NCBI GenBank assembly: GCA_958434805.1 | Contig: CAUBDX010000027.1 | Coordinates: 1-41,999, forward strand | Origin: an uncultured Phocaeicola sp. | Lineage (GTDB): Bacteria; Bacteroidota; Bacteroidia; Bacteroidales; Bacteroidaceae | Length of the DNA: 41,999 nt | Direction of reading: 5' to 3' | In this document: in pieces, positions 17,971 through 25,216 of the stretch | How the letters are laid out: the number at the start of each line of letters is the position of its first letter | Numbering within the stretch: position 1 is the first letter of the stretch | The notes under the pieces: generated by a model | Database searches by the model: none | Seen by the model: only the letters and a program-made list of their open reading frames with translations | What the model was told of the DNA's origin: nothing | Translations under genes and position numbers: made by a program

Positions 17971-18858
17971 ATGAAAGCATTTGTATTCCCCGGACAGGGA
18001 GCACAGTTTGTAGGTATGGGTAAAGACCTGTACGAAAACTCGGCTTTAGCCAAAGAACTTTTTGAAAAAGCAAACGACATTTTAGGATACCGTATCACAG
18101 ACATCATGTTTGAAGGTACTGACGAAGACTTGCGCCAGACTAAAGTAACTCAGCCTGCCGTTTTTCTGCACTCGGTAATTTCCGCTCTTTGCATGGGTGA
18201 TGATTTCAAACCTGAAATGACTGCCGGACACTCGCTGGGCGAATTTTCCGCATTGGTTGCAGCCGGAGCATTGTCTTTCGAAGATGGTCTGAAACTGGTT
18301 TATGCACGTGCTATGGCTATGCAGAAAGCTTGTGAGGCACAACCCTCTACGATGGCTGCCATCATAGCATTGCCTGACGAAAAAGTAGAGGAAATCTGTG
18401 AAGCGATTTCTAAAGAAGGAGAAGTGGTAGTGGCTGCCAATTATAACTGCCCGGGACAAATTGTCATCTCAGGTTCTATCGAAGGAATCAACAAGGCTTG
18501 CGAGCAAATGAAAGCTGCCGGTGCTAAACGCGCCCTGCCGCTGAAAGTGGGAGGCGCCTTCCACTCTCCGCTGATGAACCCCGCCAAAGTGGAACTGGAA
18601 GCTGCTATCAACGCTACTGAAATTCATACTCCGAAATGCCCGGTATATCAGAACGTGGACGCTTTGCCTCACACAGATCCCGCTGAAATCAAGGCAAACC
18701 TGGTAGCTCAGCTCACCGCTTCCGTACGCTGGACCCAGACAGTGAAGAATATGGTTGCCGATGGTGCCGATGACTTTACCGAATGCGGACCGGGTGCTGT
18801 ACTGCAAGGACTGATCAAGAAAATTGATGGATCGGTCAACGCACACGGTATTGCTTGA
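17971..18858 (+). CDS. fabD: Malonyl-CoA:acyl-carrier-protein transacylase
   Basis: The 295-residue enzyme moves malonyl groups from CoA to acyl carrier protein to feed fatty-acid elongation. It begins with FVFPGQGAQFVGMGKDLYE. The catalytic serine is S88 in GHSLGEFSAL and the catalytic histidine H198 in GGAFHSPLM, close to the spacing of the E. coli enzyme. ANYNCPGQIVISG and ECGPGAVLQGL complete the family blocks. The frame is open to 17854, but those 39 residues are not family-like and span a promoter. It is a stand-alone gene with its own terminator, not part of a fab operon here. Codon use is that of a well-expressed housekeeping gene. Confidence 0.96.
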   Translation: MKAFVFPGQGAQFVGMGKDLYENSALAKELFEKANDILGYRITDIMFEGTDEDLRQTKVTQPAVFLHSVISALCMGDDFKPEMTAGHSLGEFSALVAAGALSFEDGLKLVYARAMAMQKACEAQPSTMAAIIALPDEKVEEICEAISKEGEVVVAANYNCPGQIVISGSIEGINKACEQMKAAGAKRALPLKVGGAFHSPLMNPAKVELEAAINATEIHTPKCPVYQNVDALPHTDPAEIKANLVAQLTASVRWTQTVKNMVADGADDFTECGPGAVLQGLIKKIDGSVNAHGIA

Positions 18859-18886
18859 TAAACAAAATTCAGTTATCATAAATTTC

Positions 18887-18928
18887 ATACGGATTACCGG
18901 AATATGCTGAGTAATCCGTATTTTTTTT
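18887..18928 (+). terminator. Intrinsic terminator after fabD
   Basis: ATACGGATTAC (18887-18897) pairs perfectly with GTAATCCGTAT (18911-18921) around a 13-nt loop, followed directly by an eight-T tract. It is a clean factor-independent terminator. Confidence 0.9.
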
Positions 18929-18951
18929 ATGGCATTTCACAAAAATATTCG

Positions 18952-18959
18952 TAAGTTTG
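18952..18959 (+). promoter_or_regulatory. -7 box for patatin-like gene
   Basis: TAAGTTTG matches TAnnTTTG and is 24 bp before the ATG at 18984. A TTG start at 18957 falls inside this box and is therefore unlikely to be the real initiation codon. Confidence 0.6.
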
Positions 18960-18983
18960 TCGGTATCTAAACGAGATCAGACT

Positions 18984-19769
18984 ATGAATGAATTTAAATA
19001 TAACATTGGTTATGCCCTGAGTGGAGGATTTATAAAAGGATTTGCCCATTTGGGGATTATGCAGGCTTTGCATGAACATGGCATCAGGCCGGAAATACTT
19101 TCCGGAGTAAGTGCAGGTGCTCTTGCCGCTGTCTTCTATGCCGACGGCAAAGAGCCTTATCATATTGTTGAACTTTTTGAGCACCATTCATTCAAAGAAC
19201 TGACCACTTTTTCTATCAACAAACAAGGTCTGCTGAAACTGGATAGTTTTATCGATTTCTTAAACAGCAACTTGGAGTCAAAAACGATAGAAGAACTAAA
19301 AATTCCCACTATTATTACCGCCACCGATTTGGATCACGGACGCATCGTTTCTTTTAAAAAAGGGAAAATAGCCGAAAGACTGGCTGCTTCCTGCTGTATG
19401 CCTATCTTGTTTGCCCCCATACGCATCAACAATACATATTATGTAGATGGAGGAATCTTGATGAACCTGCCGGTCAGCCCCATTCGCAAAGAATGCGAGA
19501 AAGTGATAGCACTCAATGTAGATCCGCTGGTAGCAGATGAATATAGCAAGAATGTGGTAAGCATCGCACTCAGAGCCTATCATTTTATTTTCCAAGCCAA
19601 TACACTGCCTCAAAAAGGGATTGCAGATTTGCTGATCGAATCATACGGACTGGAAGAATACAGCAACAGAGAACTGGAAAGAGCCGAAGAGATATTCGAA
19701 AAAGGATACAATACGGCAACGGAACTCCTGGACAGACTACTCCTGGAGAATGGAACAATTTGGAGATAA
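18984..19769 (+). CDS. Patatin-like phospholipase
   Basis: The 261-residue protein is a compact bacterial patatin (RssA/YlbK-like) with a Ser-Asp dyad. The oxyanion loop is LSGGFIKGFAHLG, nucleophile S43 lies in GVSAG, and the catalytic D155 lies in YVDGGILMNLP. It should hydrolyse acyl esters of phospholipids or related lipids. No signal peptide is present, so it is predicted to be cytoplasmic. I use ATG 18984, because the longer frame starts at a TTG within the promoter box. The amylase gene follows after 16 bp, so the two are probably co-transcribed, although a shared pathway is not obvious. Confidence 0.9.
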   Translation: MNEFKYNIGYALSGGFIKGFAHLGIMQALHEHGIRPEILSGVSAGALAAVFYADGKEPYHIVELFEHHSFKELTTFSINKQGLLKLDSFIDFLNSNLESKTIEELKIPTIITATDLDHGRIVSFKKGKIAERLAASCCMPILFAPIRINNTYYVDGGILMNLPVSPIRKECEKVIALNVDPLVADEYSKNVVSIALRAYHFIFQANTLPQKGIADLLIESYGLEEYSNRELERAEEIFEKGYNTATELLDRLLLENGTIWR

Positions 19770-19785
19770 ACAAAAAAAGAATAAA

Positions 19786-21483
19786 ATGGATACACAAGAA
19801 AAAATTATTATCTATCAGGTATTCACCCGTTTATTCGGGAACAACAGCCTGCGTTGTAAGCCTAATGGTTCTTTGGAGGAAAACGGTTGCGGAAAAATGG
19901 CCGATTTCACGACAAAGGCTTTAAACGAGATCAGAACACTGGGTGCCACACATATTTGGTATACAGGTATCATTGAACATGCTACCCAAACCAATTATAC
20001 CCGCTATGGCATCAAACCCGATCATCCCGCAGTAGTAAAAGGAAAGGCCGGATCACCGTATGCCATCAAAGATTATTATGATGTAGACCCTGATTTGGCA
20101 ACCAGTATCCCGGACCGTATGAAAGAGTTCGAGAATCTGGTAACACGAAGCCACAAAGCCGGATTGAAGGTCATCATTGATTTTGTCCCCAACCATGTAG
20201 CCCGCCAATATGGTTCAGACGCCAAGCCTGAAGGAGTAACCGATTTGGGTGAGAAAGATGATGTGACAAAAGCTTTCAGCCCCAACAATAATTTCTATTA
20301 TATTCCCGATACAAAGCTGGAAGGCAATATTGACCTGCACCGTGGCGCAGCGGAACCTTACATAGAGTTTCCGGCAAAAGCAACCGGTAATGACCGTTTT
20401 GACGCATGGCCCAACTCCAATGACTGGTATGAAACTGTAAAACTGAATTATGGTATAGACTACTTGAACGGTCATAGCCGCCACTTCGAACCGATTCCGG
20501 ACACATGGGTGAAGATGCGTGACATCCTACTGTTCTGGTCTGCCAAAGGCATTGACGGATTCCGCTGTGATATGGCAGAAATGGTTCCTGTAGAATTCTG
20601 GGGATGGGTGATTCCGCAAATCAAAGCTGAACATCCGAAACTGATCTTTATCGCCGAGGTCTATAATCCGGGAGAATACAGGAATTATCTGTTCAATGGC
20701 AAATTCGACTATTTATATGACAAAGTAGGTCTGTATGATACGCTACGTGCCATTACCTGCGGATGGGAATCGGCAACTGCTATTCCACAACGCTGGCAAA
20801 GCTTGGGAGGTATTGAAAAACGAATGCTCAATTTCCTGGAGAATCATGACGAGCAGCGCATAGCTTCCGATTATTTTGCCGGAAACGGCTCAAAAGCCAT
20901 CCCCGCAATGATTGTATCGGCTTGCATGAATACCAATCCGGTCATGATTTACTTCGGGCAGGAATTGGGAGAACATGGCATGGATACGGAAGGTTTCAGC
21001 GGGCGTGACGGAAGAACTACCATCTTTGATTACTGGAGTGTGGACAGCATACGCCGCTGGCGCAATGGAGGCAAGTTTGACAATAAATTCCTGAATGAGG
21101 ATGAAAAGCAATTGAAACAATTCTATACCCGTCTGCTGAATATATGCAACAGTGAAAAAGCCATACGGGAAGGTGTGTTCTTTGACTTAACCTATGCCAA
21201 TCTGGCCGGATGGGTATTTAACGAACATAAACAATACGCCTTTTTACGAAAACAGGATGATGAACTGATATTAATTATGGTTAACTTTGACTCCATACCG
21301 GCACGTTCAGCCGTCAATATTCCGCAACATGCGTTTGATTATTTAGGCATCCATCGTTATGGAGAATATGAGGCAACCGAATTGCTGACCGGAAACACAG
21401 AGAAGCTGACTCTTATGCCGGACAAAACAACTCCCGTATTACTAGATGGAATGAATGGAAAAATTCTGAAATTCAAGCTATAG
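19786..21483 (+). CDS. GH13 alpha-amylase family glycoside hydrolase
   Basis: The 565-residue protein has the GH13 barrel motifs. IIDFVPNHVARQY is region I. Nucleophile D262 is in DGFRCDMAEM, acid/base E291 in FIAEVYNPGEY, and transition-state stabiliser D355 in FLENHDEQR. A C-terminal beta-domain follows from about residue 480. No signal peptide or lipobox is visible, so it probably acts in the cytoplasm on imported or stored alpha-glucans, unlike secreted SusG-type enzymes. The frame extends upstream to 19750 inside the patatin gene; ATG 19786 gives the natural IIIYQVFTRLF start. Exact specificity (alpha-amylase, maltogenic or branching-related) is open. Confidence 0.9.
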   Translation: MDTQEKIIIYQVFTRLFGNNSLRCKPNGSLEENGCGKMADFTTKALNEIRTLGATHIWYTGIIEHATQTNYTRYGIKPDHPAVVKGKAGSPYAIKDYYDVDPDLATSIPDRMKEFENLVTRSHKAGLKVIIDFVPNHVARQYGSDAKPEGVTDLGEKDDVTKAFSPNNNFYYIPDTKLEGNIDLHRGAAEPYIEFPAKATGNDRFDAWPNSNDWYETVKLNYGIDYLNGHSRHFEPIPDTWVKMRDILLFWSAKGIDGFRCDMAEMVPVEFWGWVIPQIKAEHPKLIFIAEVYNPGEYRNYLFNGKFDYLYDKVGLYDTLRAITCGWESATAIPQRWQSLGGIEKRMLNFLENHDEQRIASDYFAGNGSKAIPAMIVSACMNTNPVMIYFGQELGEHGMDTEGFSGRDGRTTIFDYWSVDSIRRWRNGGKFDNKFLNEDEKQLKQFYTRLLNICNSEKAIREGVFFDLTYANLAGWVFNEHKQYAFLRKQDDELILIMVNFDSIPARSAVNIPQHAFDYLGIHRYGEYEATELLTGNTEKLTLMPDKTTPVLLDGMNGKILKFKL

Positions 21484-21490
21484 TTTCCCA

Positions 21491-21566
21491 CCACAGATTA
21501 CTCAGATTAACACAGATACAGATTGAAATAAGCAATAAATCGTATTTCAATCTGTGTAATCTGTGG
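21491..21566. terminator. Long inverted repeat, bidirectional terminator-like
   Basis: The outer arms CCACAGATTA (21491-21500) and TAATCTGTGG (21557-21566) pair, and inner arms of 12 nt (21519-21530 and 21543-21554, CAGATTGAAATA and its complement) pair perfectly. The left arm is itself built from repeated CAGATT/CACAGAT units. It lies between convergent genes, with A/T runs beyond. It is a likely two-way terminator, and the CACAGAT units look like a dispersed repeat family. Confidence 0.7.
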
Positions 21567-21611
21567 TAAAAAACATTTTAACTCTAGGAAAATACAAATT
21601 CCTTCATTGTC

Positions 21612-22700
21612 CTATCTCTTCAACAGACCGATTTTCAAGTTCAGCTTAAAATAATAGACTCCGTTCTCACGTTCCAGATATCCGTATTTATCTTTTTCAG
21701 TAGAACTTTTCTCAAACCGGGAATTAACAAACAGGAAATCGGCAAATACCTGACGGTCAGCCTTCTGATAACAAAGTACCTCTCCATTACCATTTACAAA
21801 CAGAAAACCGGATATGGCAGAATCTATCCCATTAAATATCTTGGCAGGACGCATTCCTAAAGCCAAAGCCATAAGAAACTGCTTCATCTTATATTCATAA
21901 TAACTATGCTTATGGATCAATTCATCCTTTATTTTCAACGGATTGATTTGTTTGATTGCTTCTGTCAGGTCACTAACTTTGGATATGCCATCCAAATGCA
22001 TGACACGCAACATCTCGCCCAACATACGGGGAAAATGAAGATCTATCATGCAAAGATTACTACGGAATACCTTATCGGCCACATCATTATATTTTAAGAT
22101 TCCTCCCAAGCGTTCTATCATCAACATACGTCCTGCCACATCATCTTCTTCACCAAAAGCATTAATTTTGTTTACGGTAGGAGTAGCGAATTTAACACCA
22201 GTCTGCTCGAACTTCAAATTGGCGGCACGCCCTCCATCCAACAACGGAAACATAGTTCCCAAACGGGAACGAACGCAAAAACCTACCAACGGGGCCTCTA
22301 TACTGTAAAAAGCAACATAGAAATCAGTACGGTCATCCGTCTTTGCTTCCAAGTCATAAATGGCGACTTCATCTAAAAATTCTTCCACACCGTCGGGAGA
22401 CATCACATCATTCTCTCGGCTCTCTTTGACAGCAGCAAAAACCAACTCTGCCACAGCCGCAAAATCCCCACGAGGTATCTGCTTATCTATCTTTTCCCCA
22501 CAAATACGTACGGTCGCCTCATCCTCCAGAATATAACGGCGTGTCCCGTCATGTTCCTCACGCTGTACCATCGCCACAGGAAGCTTTTGCACTTCATTCC
22601 TTTTCACATCAGGCGTACCTGCATACACATATCCGTCCGCTAACAAGCGGAAAAAGGCGTAAAGCTCGCCCCACTCTCTCTTTGTCGCTTCAAATGCCAT
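21612..22700 (-). CDS. HpaII-family type II restriction endonuclease homologue (orphan)
   Basis: The 362-residue protein resembles, from memory, the HpaII restriction-endonuclease family in length and in blocks: the N-terminal REWGELYAFFRLLADGYVYAGTP, REEHDGTRRYILED, and a central core VGFCVRSRLGTMFPLLDGG. The reference enzyme cuts CCGG. In HpaII-type proteins I recall the core as GFSIKSxLG, with the lysine catalytic. Here the corresponding stretch is C142-V-R144-S, so the lysine appears replaced by arginine. No DNA methyltransferase or other restriction gene is adjacent. It has its own promoter and sits between housekeeping genes. It may be an active enzyme protected by a distant methylase, or a repurposed DNA-binding relic. 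Family assignment is fairly confident; activity is not. Confidence 0.68.
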   Translation of the reverse strand: MAFEATKREWGELYAFFRLLADGYVYAGTPDVKRNEVQKLPVAMVQREEHDGTRRYILEDEATVRICGEKIDKQIPRGDFAAVAELVFAAVKESRENDVMSPDGVEEFLDEVAIYDLEAKTDDRTDFYVAFYSIEAPLVGFCVRSRLGTMFPLLDGGRAANLKFEQTGVKFATPTVNKINAFGEEDDVAGRMLMIERLGGILKYNDVADKVFRSNLCMIDLHFPRMLGEMLRVMHLDGISKVSDLTEAIKQINPLKIKDELIHKHSYYEYKMKQFLMALALGMRPAKIFNGIDSAISGFLFVNGNGEVLCYQKADRQVFADFLFVNSRFEKSSTEKDKYGYLERENGVYYFKLNLKIGLLKR

Positions 22701-22743
22701 ATATTTTCTCTTTTTACTATCGTCTGCTATTTTTTAACGGCTG

Positions 22744-22751
22744 CAAAGATA
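22744..22751 (-). promoter_or_regulatory. -7 box for HpaII-like gene
   Basis: On the - strand this reads TATCTTTG, an exact -7 consensus about 43 bp before the ATG at 22700. No clear -33 TTG is visible at 19-21 bp. Confidence 0.55.
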
Positions 22752-22834
22752 CGCAAAAGAAGTCTTAAAAAACAGGTTTTCGAGAAACGCAAATATTAAA
22801 CAATGTTATATAGCATACTTTTTAAGTCTGATTA

Positions 22835-22865
22835 TTTGCTATTTTCCAAAAAATCCGTACCTTTG
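22835..22865 (+). promoter_or_regulatory. Consensus promoter of a short transcription unit
   Basis: TTTG (22835-22838), a 19-bp spacer and TACCTTTG (22858-22865) form the best Bacteroidota-type promoter in the window. Transcription should start near 22870, over 300 bp before the next annotated start codon. Confidence 0.7.
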
Positions 22866-22869
22866 CAAT

Positions 22870-22932
22870 GTGTTTTTCATAGTATTAGATTTAAGGTTAA
22901 CAAAGGTTGGAGCAAGGCGTTGCTCCTTTTTT
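22870..22932 (+). ncRNA. Candidate small RNA or attenuated leader, about 60 nt
   Basis: A consensus promoter upstream and an intrinsic terminator at its 3' end (stem GGAGCAA/TTGCTCC at 22909-22915 and 22920-22926, loop GGCG, then a T-run from 22927) delimit a transcript of about 60 nt. It contains an AT-rich section with TTTAAGGTTAAC. I believe similar leaders recur upstream of other Bacteroides genes, but I cannot name the family. Read-through would reach the choloylglycine hydrolase gene, so it could be an attenuator; otherwise it is a free small RNA. Confidence 0.5.
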
Positions 22933-23098
22933 ATTTTATCCCCCTTACTTTTACGATAAAACAAGTATTTCTTTTAATCCAGAAACCTCGACCTATCTTC
23001 AATCGTTCTCAACAGAATCCCTCCGACAGGATAATCAGGTAGAAATTTATGAAGGGAATGCGGATGTGATTTACGTTCCAATCGAACCGATGAATTAG
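22907..23098 (+). pseudogene. Coding-like fragment without a normal start
   Basis: This frame is open for 63 codons to TAG at 23096-23098, but its only start-like codon is TTG 22907, inside the terminator stem. The last 45 residues look like genuine protein: polar, with an alternating strand-like ending NQVEIYEGNADVIYVPIEP. There is no ATG until near the end. It could be the 3' remnant of a decayed gene, or a small protein started at a non-standard codon. I do not recognise a family. The remaining stretch to 23200 holds no recognisable promoter or hairpin. Confidence 0.3.
22909..22932 (+). terminator. Intrinsic terminator of the short transcription unit
   Basis: A perfect 7-bp stem (GGAGCAA with TTGCTCC) with a 4-nt GGCG loop is followed immediately by TTTTTT. 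It lies only about 40 nt after the predicted transcription start, which is typical of an attenuator or small-RNA terminator. Confidence 0.75.
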
Positions 23099-23200
23099 CA
23101 TTTATCAACAAATGTATCACAAATCACTGCATTTCCATAAACCTGTTCCTTATCCGGTTTGTTCTAAATGGCAAAGACAATCTTTATAAATGATAGAATC

Positions 23201-24259
23201 ATGAAATTAAAAAAAGGAAGTATTGCATTACTAACATTGGCAGGTATGTTCTATATGAGCGTACAAAAAGCGGATGCATGCACGCGTGCCGTCTATATCG
23301 GACCGGACCATATGGTAGTAACCGGACGTACAATGGACTGGAAAGAAGATATTATGAGTAATATCTATGTTTTCCCCAGAGGAATACAACGTGCAGGATA
23401 TAATAAAGAAAATGCCGTGAAATGGACTTCAAAATACGGCAGCGTCATTGCAACAGGATATGATATAGGTACGTGTGACGGAATGAATGAAAAAGGATTG
23501 GTTGCCAGTCTGTTATTTTTGCCAGAATCCGTCTTTGACCGCCCGGGAGATACACGTCCTGTCATGGGGATCAGCATATGGACACAATATGTACTGGACA
23601 ATTTTGCCACCGTACATGAAGCTGTCGAGGAGCTGAAAAAAGAATCATTCCGCATTGATGCTCCCCACATGCCCAACGGTTCAGCTTCCACTCTTCACCT
23701 GGCTATTACAGATGAAACAGGAAATACAGCGGTTTTGGAATATCTGGACGGGAATTTAAGCATACACGAAGGAAAAGAATTCCAAGTGATGACCAATTCT
23801 CCACGATATGATTATCAGTTGGCTATCAATAATTACTGGAAAGAAGTAGGAGGATTGCAAATGCTGCCGGGCACGAACCGTTCCAGCGACCGCTTTGTGC
23901 GTGCCTCTTTTTATATACATGCAATCCCTCAGACTCCGGATGCTAAAATAGCTGTACCCAGTGTGCTCAGTGTGATGCGTAATGTATCTGTTCCTTTCGG
24001 AATTACCACACCGGACAAACCTCATATATCTTCCACCCGCTGGCGTTCTGTATCCGATCAGAAGAATAAAATATATTATTTTGAATCGGTCATGACTCCT
24101 AATCTGTTTTGGTTGGATTTGAAGAAAATCGACTTCAGTCCCAAAGCCGGAATCAAGAAACTGACCCTCACCAACGGAAAGATTTATGCAGGAGATGCTG
24201 TAAAAGATTTAAAAGACAGCGACTCATTTGTATTCTTATTCCAAACCCCTGTGATGTAA
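23201..24259 (+). CDS. Secreted choloylglycine hydrolase (bile salt hydrolase-like)
   Basis: The 352-residue protein is an N-terminal-nucleophile hydrolase of the bile salt hydrolase/penicillin V acylase family. The first 26 residues are a signal peptide; cleavage before C27 exposes the catalytic cysteine. Numbering from it, R17 and D20 (GRTMDW) fall exactly where the family needs them. GMNEKGLVASLL, MTNSPRYDYQL and SSDRFVRASFY supply the conserved Asn and Arg residues. It probably deconjugates glycine- or taurine-linked bile acids in the periplasm, although an N-acyl-homoserine-lactone or penicillin V preference cannot be excluded. I use ATG 23201, because the frame from 23168 adds 11 residues in front of the signal peptide. 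Confidence 0.9.
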   Translation: MKLKKGSIALLTLAGMFYMSVQKADACTRAVYIGPDHMVVTGRTMDWKEDIMSNIYVFPRGIQRAGYNKENAVKWTSKYGSVIATGYDIGTCDGMNEKGLVASLLFLPESVFDRPGDTRPVMGISIWTQYVLDNFATVHEAVEELKKESFRIDAPHMPNGSASTLHLAITDETGNTAVLEYLDGNLSIHEGKEFQVMTNSPRYDYQLAINNYWKEVGGLQMLPGTNRSSDRFVRASFYIHAIPQTPDAKIAVPSVLSVMRNVSVPFGITTPDKPHISSTRWRSVSDQKNKIYYFESVMTPNLFWLDLKKIDFSPKAGIKKLTLTNGKIYAGDAVKDLKDSDSFVFLFQTPVM

Positions 24260-24274
24260 AACAGTAAAAATCAA

Positions 24275-24329
24275 TATGACGTTCATGCCTCATTAAAATC
24301 GGTTAAGAGCCTCGTGAACGTCATACTTT
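24275..24329 (+). terminator. Hairpin terminator after choloylglycine hydrolase
   Basis: TATGACGTTCA (24275-24285) pairs perfectly with TGAACGTCATA (24315-24325) around a partly paired loop, followed by CTTTT. The arm GACGTTCA is distinctive. It probably ends the hydrolase transcript. Confidence 0.6.
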
Positions 24330-24438
24330 TCTGCAAAAGTACTCCCTTCCGGCATTGAGTATCTTTTAAAATTCGTTGTTTTATAATAATACAAAAGCAA
24401 TCATTTCCTCTCTGCTTCCTTATTACAAAAGAATAATT

Positions 24439-24446
24439 TATCTTTG
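24439..24446 (+). promoter_or_regulatory. -7 box for AlaX-like gene
   Basis: TATCTTTG is an exact -7 consensus, 47 bp before the ATG at 24494. No -33 TTG is seen at the usual spacing. Confidence 0.55.
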
Positions 24447-24493
24447 AACGGATTTTAATATCCCATCAAAATCAGAACAAAAATAAAATAACT

Positions 24494-24952
24494 ATGGAAC
24501 AACCATCACTCAACGACCATAATAAACAGGAATACCCTCCCATGCATACTACAGAGCATGTCATAAACAGGACAATGGTCAATCTTTTCGGATGCGGACG
24601 GGCAATATCCGCCCATATAGAACGCAAAAAAAGCAAGCTGGATTTTGCGCTGCAAACCTGTCCGGAAGAAGCGGATATTATAAGAATAGAAAACACCGTA
24701 AACGAAGTATTGCGAAGAAATTTGCCCGTTACAATGGAATTTATCTCTCAAGAGGAAGCTATAGGGCGCTTTGACATGAAACGTTTACCGGAAAAAGCTT
24801 CCGAAACCGTACGGATTGTAAAAGTCGGCGATTACGACGAATGCCTCTGTATAGGTCAACACGTGGAAAATACGTCCGAAATAGGTACATTTAAAATTAT
24901 AAGCCACGACTATAAAGACGGAATCTTCCGTATGCGGTTCAAGCTGATATAG
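24494..24952 (+). CDS. Stand-alone alanyl-tRNA editing domain protein (AlaX-like)
   Basis: The 152-residue protein is a free-standing tRNA-SAD/AlaX-type editing domain. The zinc ligands are an HxxxH pair, H18 and H22, in MHTTEHVINRTM, and a CxxxH pair, C119 and H123, in CLCIGQHVENTSEIG. FKIISHDYKDGIFRMRFKL is the usual closing strand. Such proteins hydrolyse mischarged tRNA in trans, chiefly Ser- or Gly-tRNA(Ala). The synthetase itself is not in the window. It is shorter than many AlaX proteins and lacks an N-terminal glycine-rich domain, so it is the compact type. It is monocistronic, with its own -7 box. Ligands are intact, so activity is likely; the exact tRNA is inference. Confidence 0.85.
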   Translation: MEQPSLNDHNKQEYPPMHTTEHVINRTMVNLFGCGRAISAHIERKKSKLDFALQTCPEEADIIRIENTVNEVLRRNLPVTMEFISQEEAIGRFDMKRLPEKASETVRIVKVGDYDECLCIGQHVENTSEIGTFKIISHDYKDGIFRMRFKLI

Positions 24953-25040
24953 AACAACTGTCAATCTGTCCCCCTAAAATTACAAATTGGCAGTAGCCTT
25001 GACAATCAAATGTTTAAAGAGGCTTACCAACTTTTAATGC

Positions 25041-25077
25041 AAAGGTTTTAATCTTTAAGAAAACCTTTATAGGTTTA
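25041..25077 (+). promoter_or_regulatory. Inverted repeat and possible promoter of hsp20
   Basis: AAAGGTTTT (25041-25049) and AAAACCTTT (25060-25068) form a perfect inverted repeat with a 10-bp gap. TTT at 25047-25049 and TAGGTTTA at 25070-25077, 20 bp apart, resemble -33 and -7 elements with one mismatch. The repeat would overlap the promoter and could be a stress-regulator operator, though it could also act as a hairpin. Confidence 0.35.
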
Positions 25078-25091
25078 AAAGAGTGCAATAT

Positions 25092-25126
25092 AAACCGCAT
25101 ATCATCGAACTAATGGTATGCGGTTT
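25092..25126 (+). promoter_or_regulatory. Hairpin in the hsp20 leader
   Basis: AAACCGCATA (25092-25101) pairs perfectly with TATGCGGTTT (25117-25126) around a 15-nt loop. It lies within the roughly 130-nt untranslated leader of the hsp20 gene. It has no T-run, so it is not a terminator. A role in mRNA stability or temperature response is possible but unproven. Confidence 0.5.
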
Positions 25127-25216
25127 GCATTATGGATAGTGAATGACAAAGCCGAAAGGTGAAGGAATTCAGAAATAAACAAAATGTTTAACCAAAACCT
25201 ATAGGAGATTAAGATT

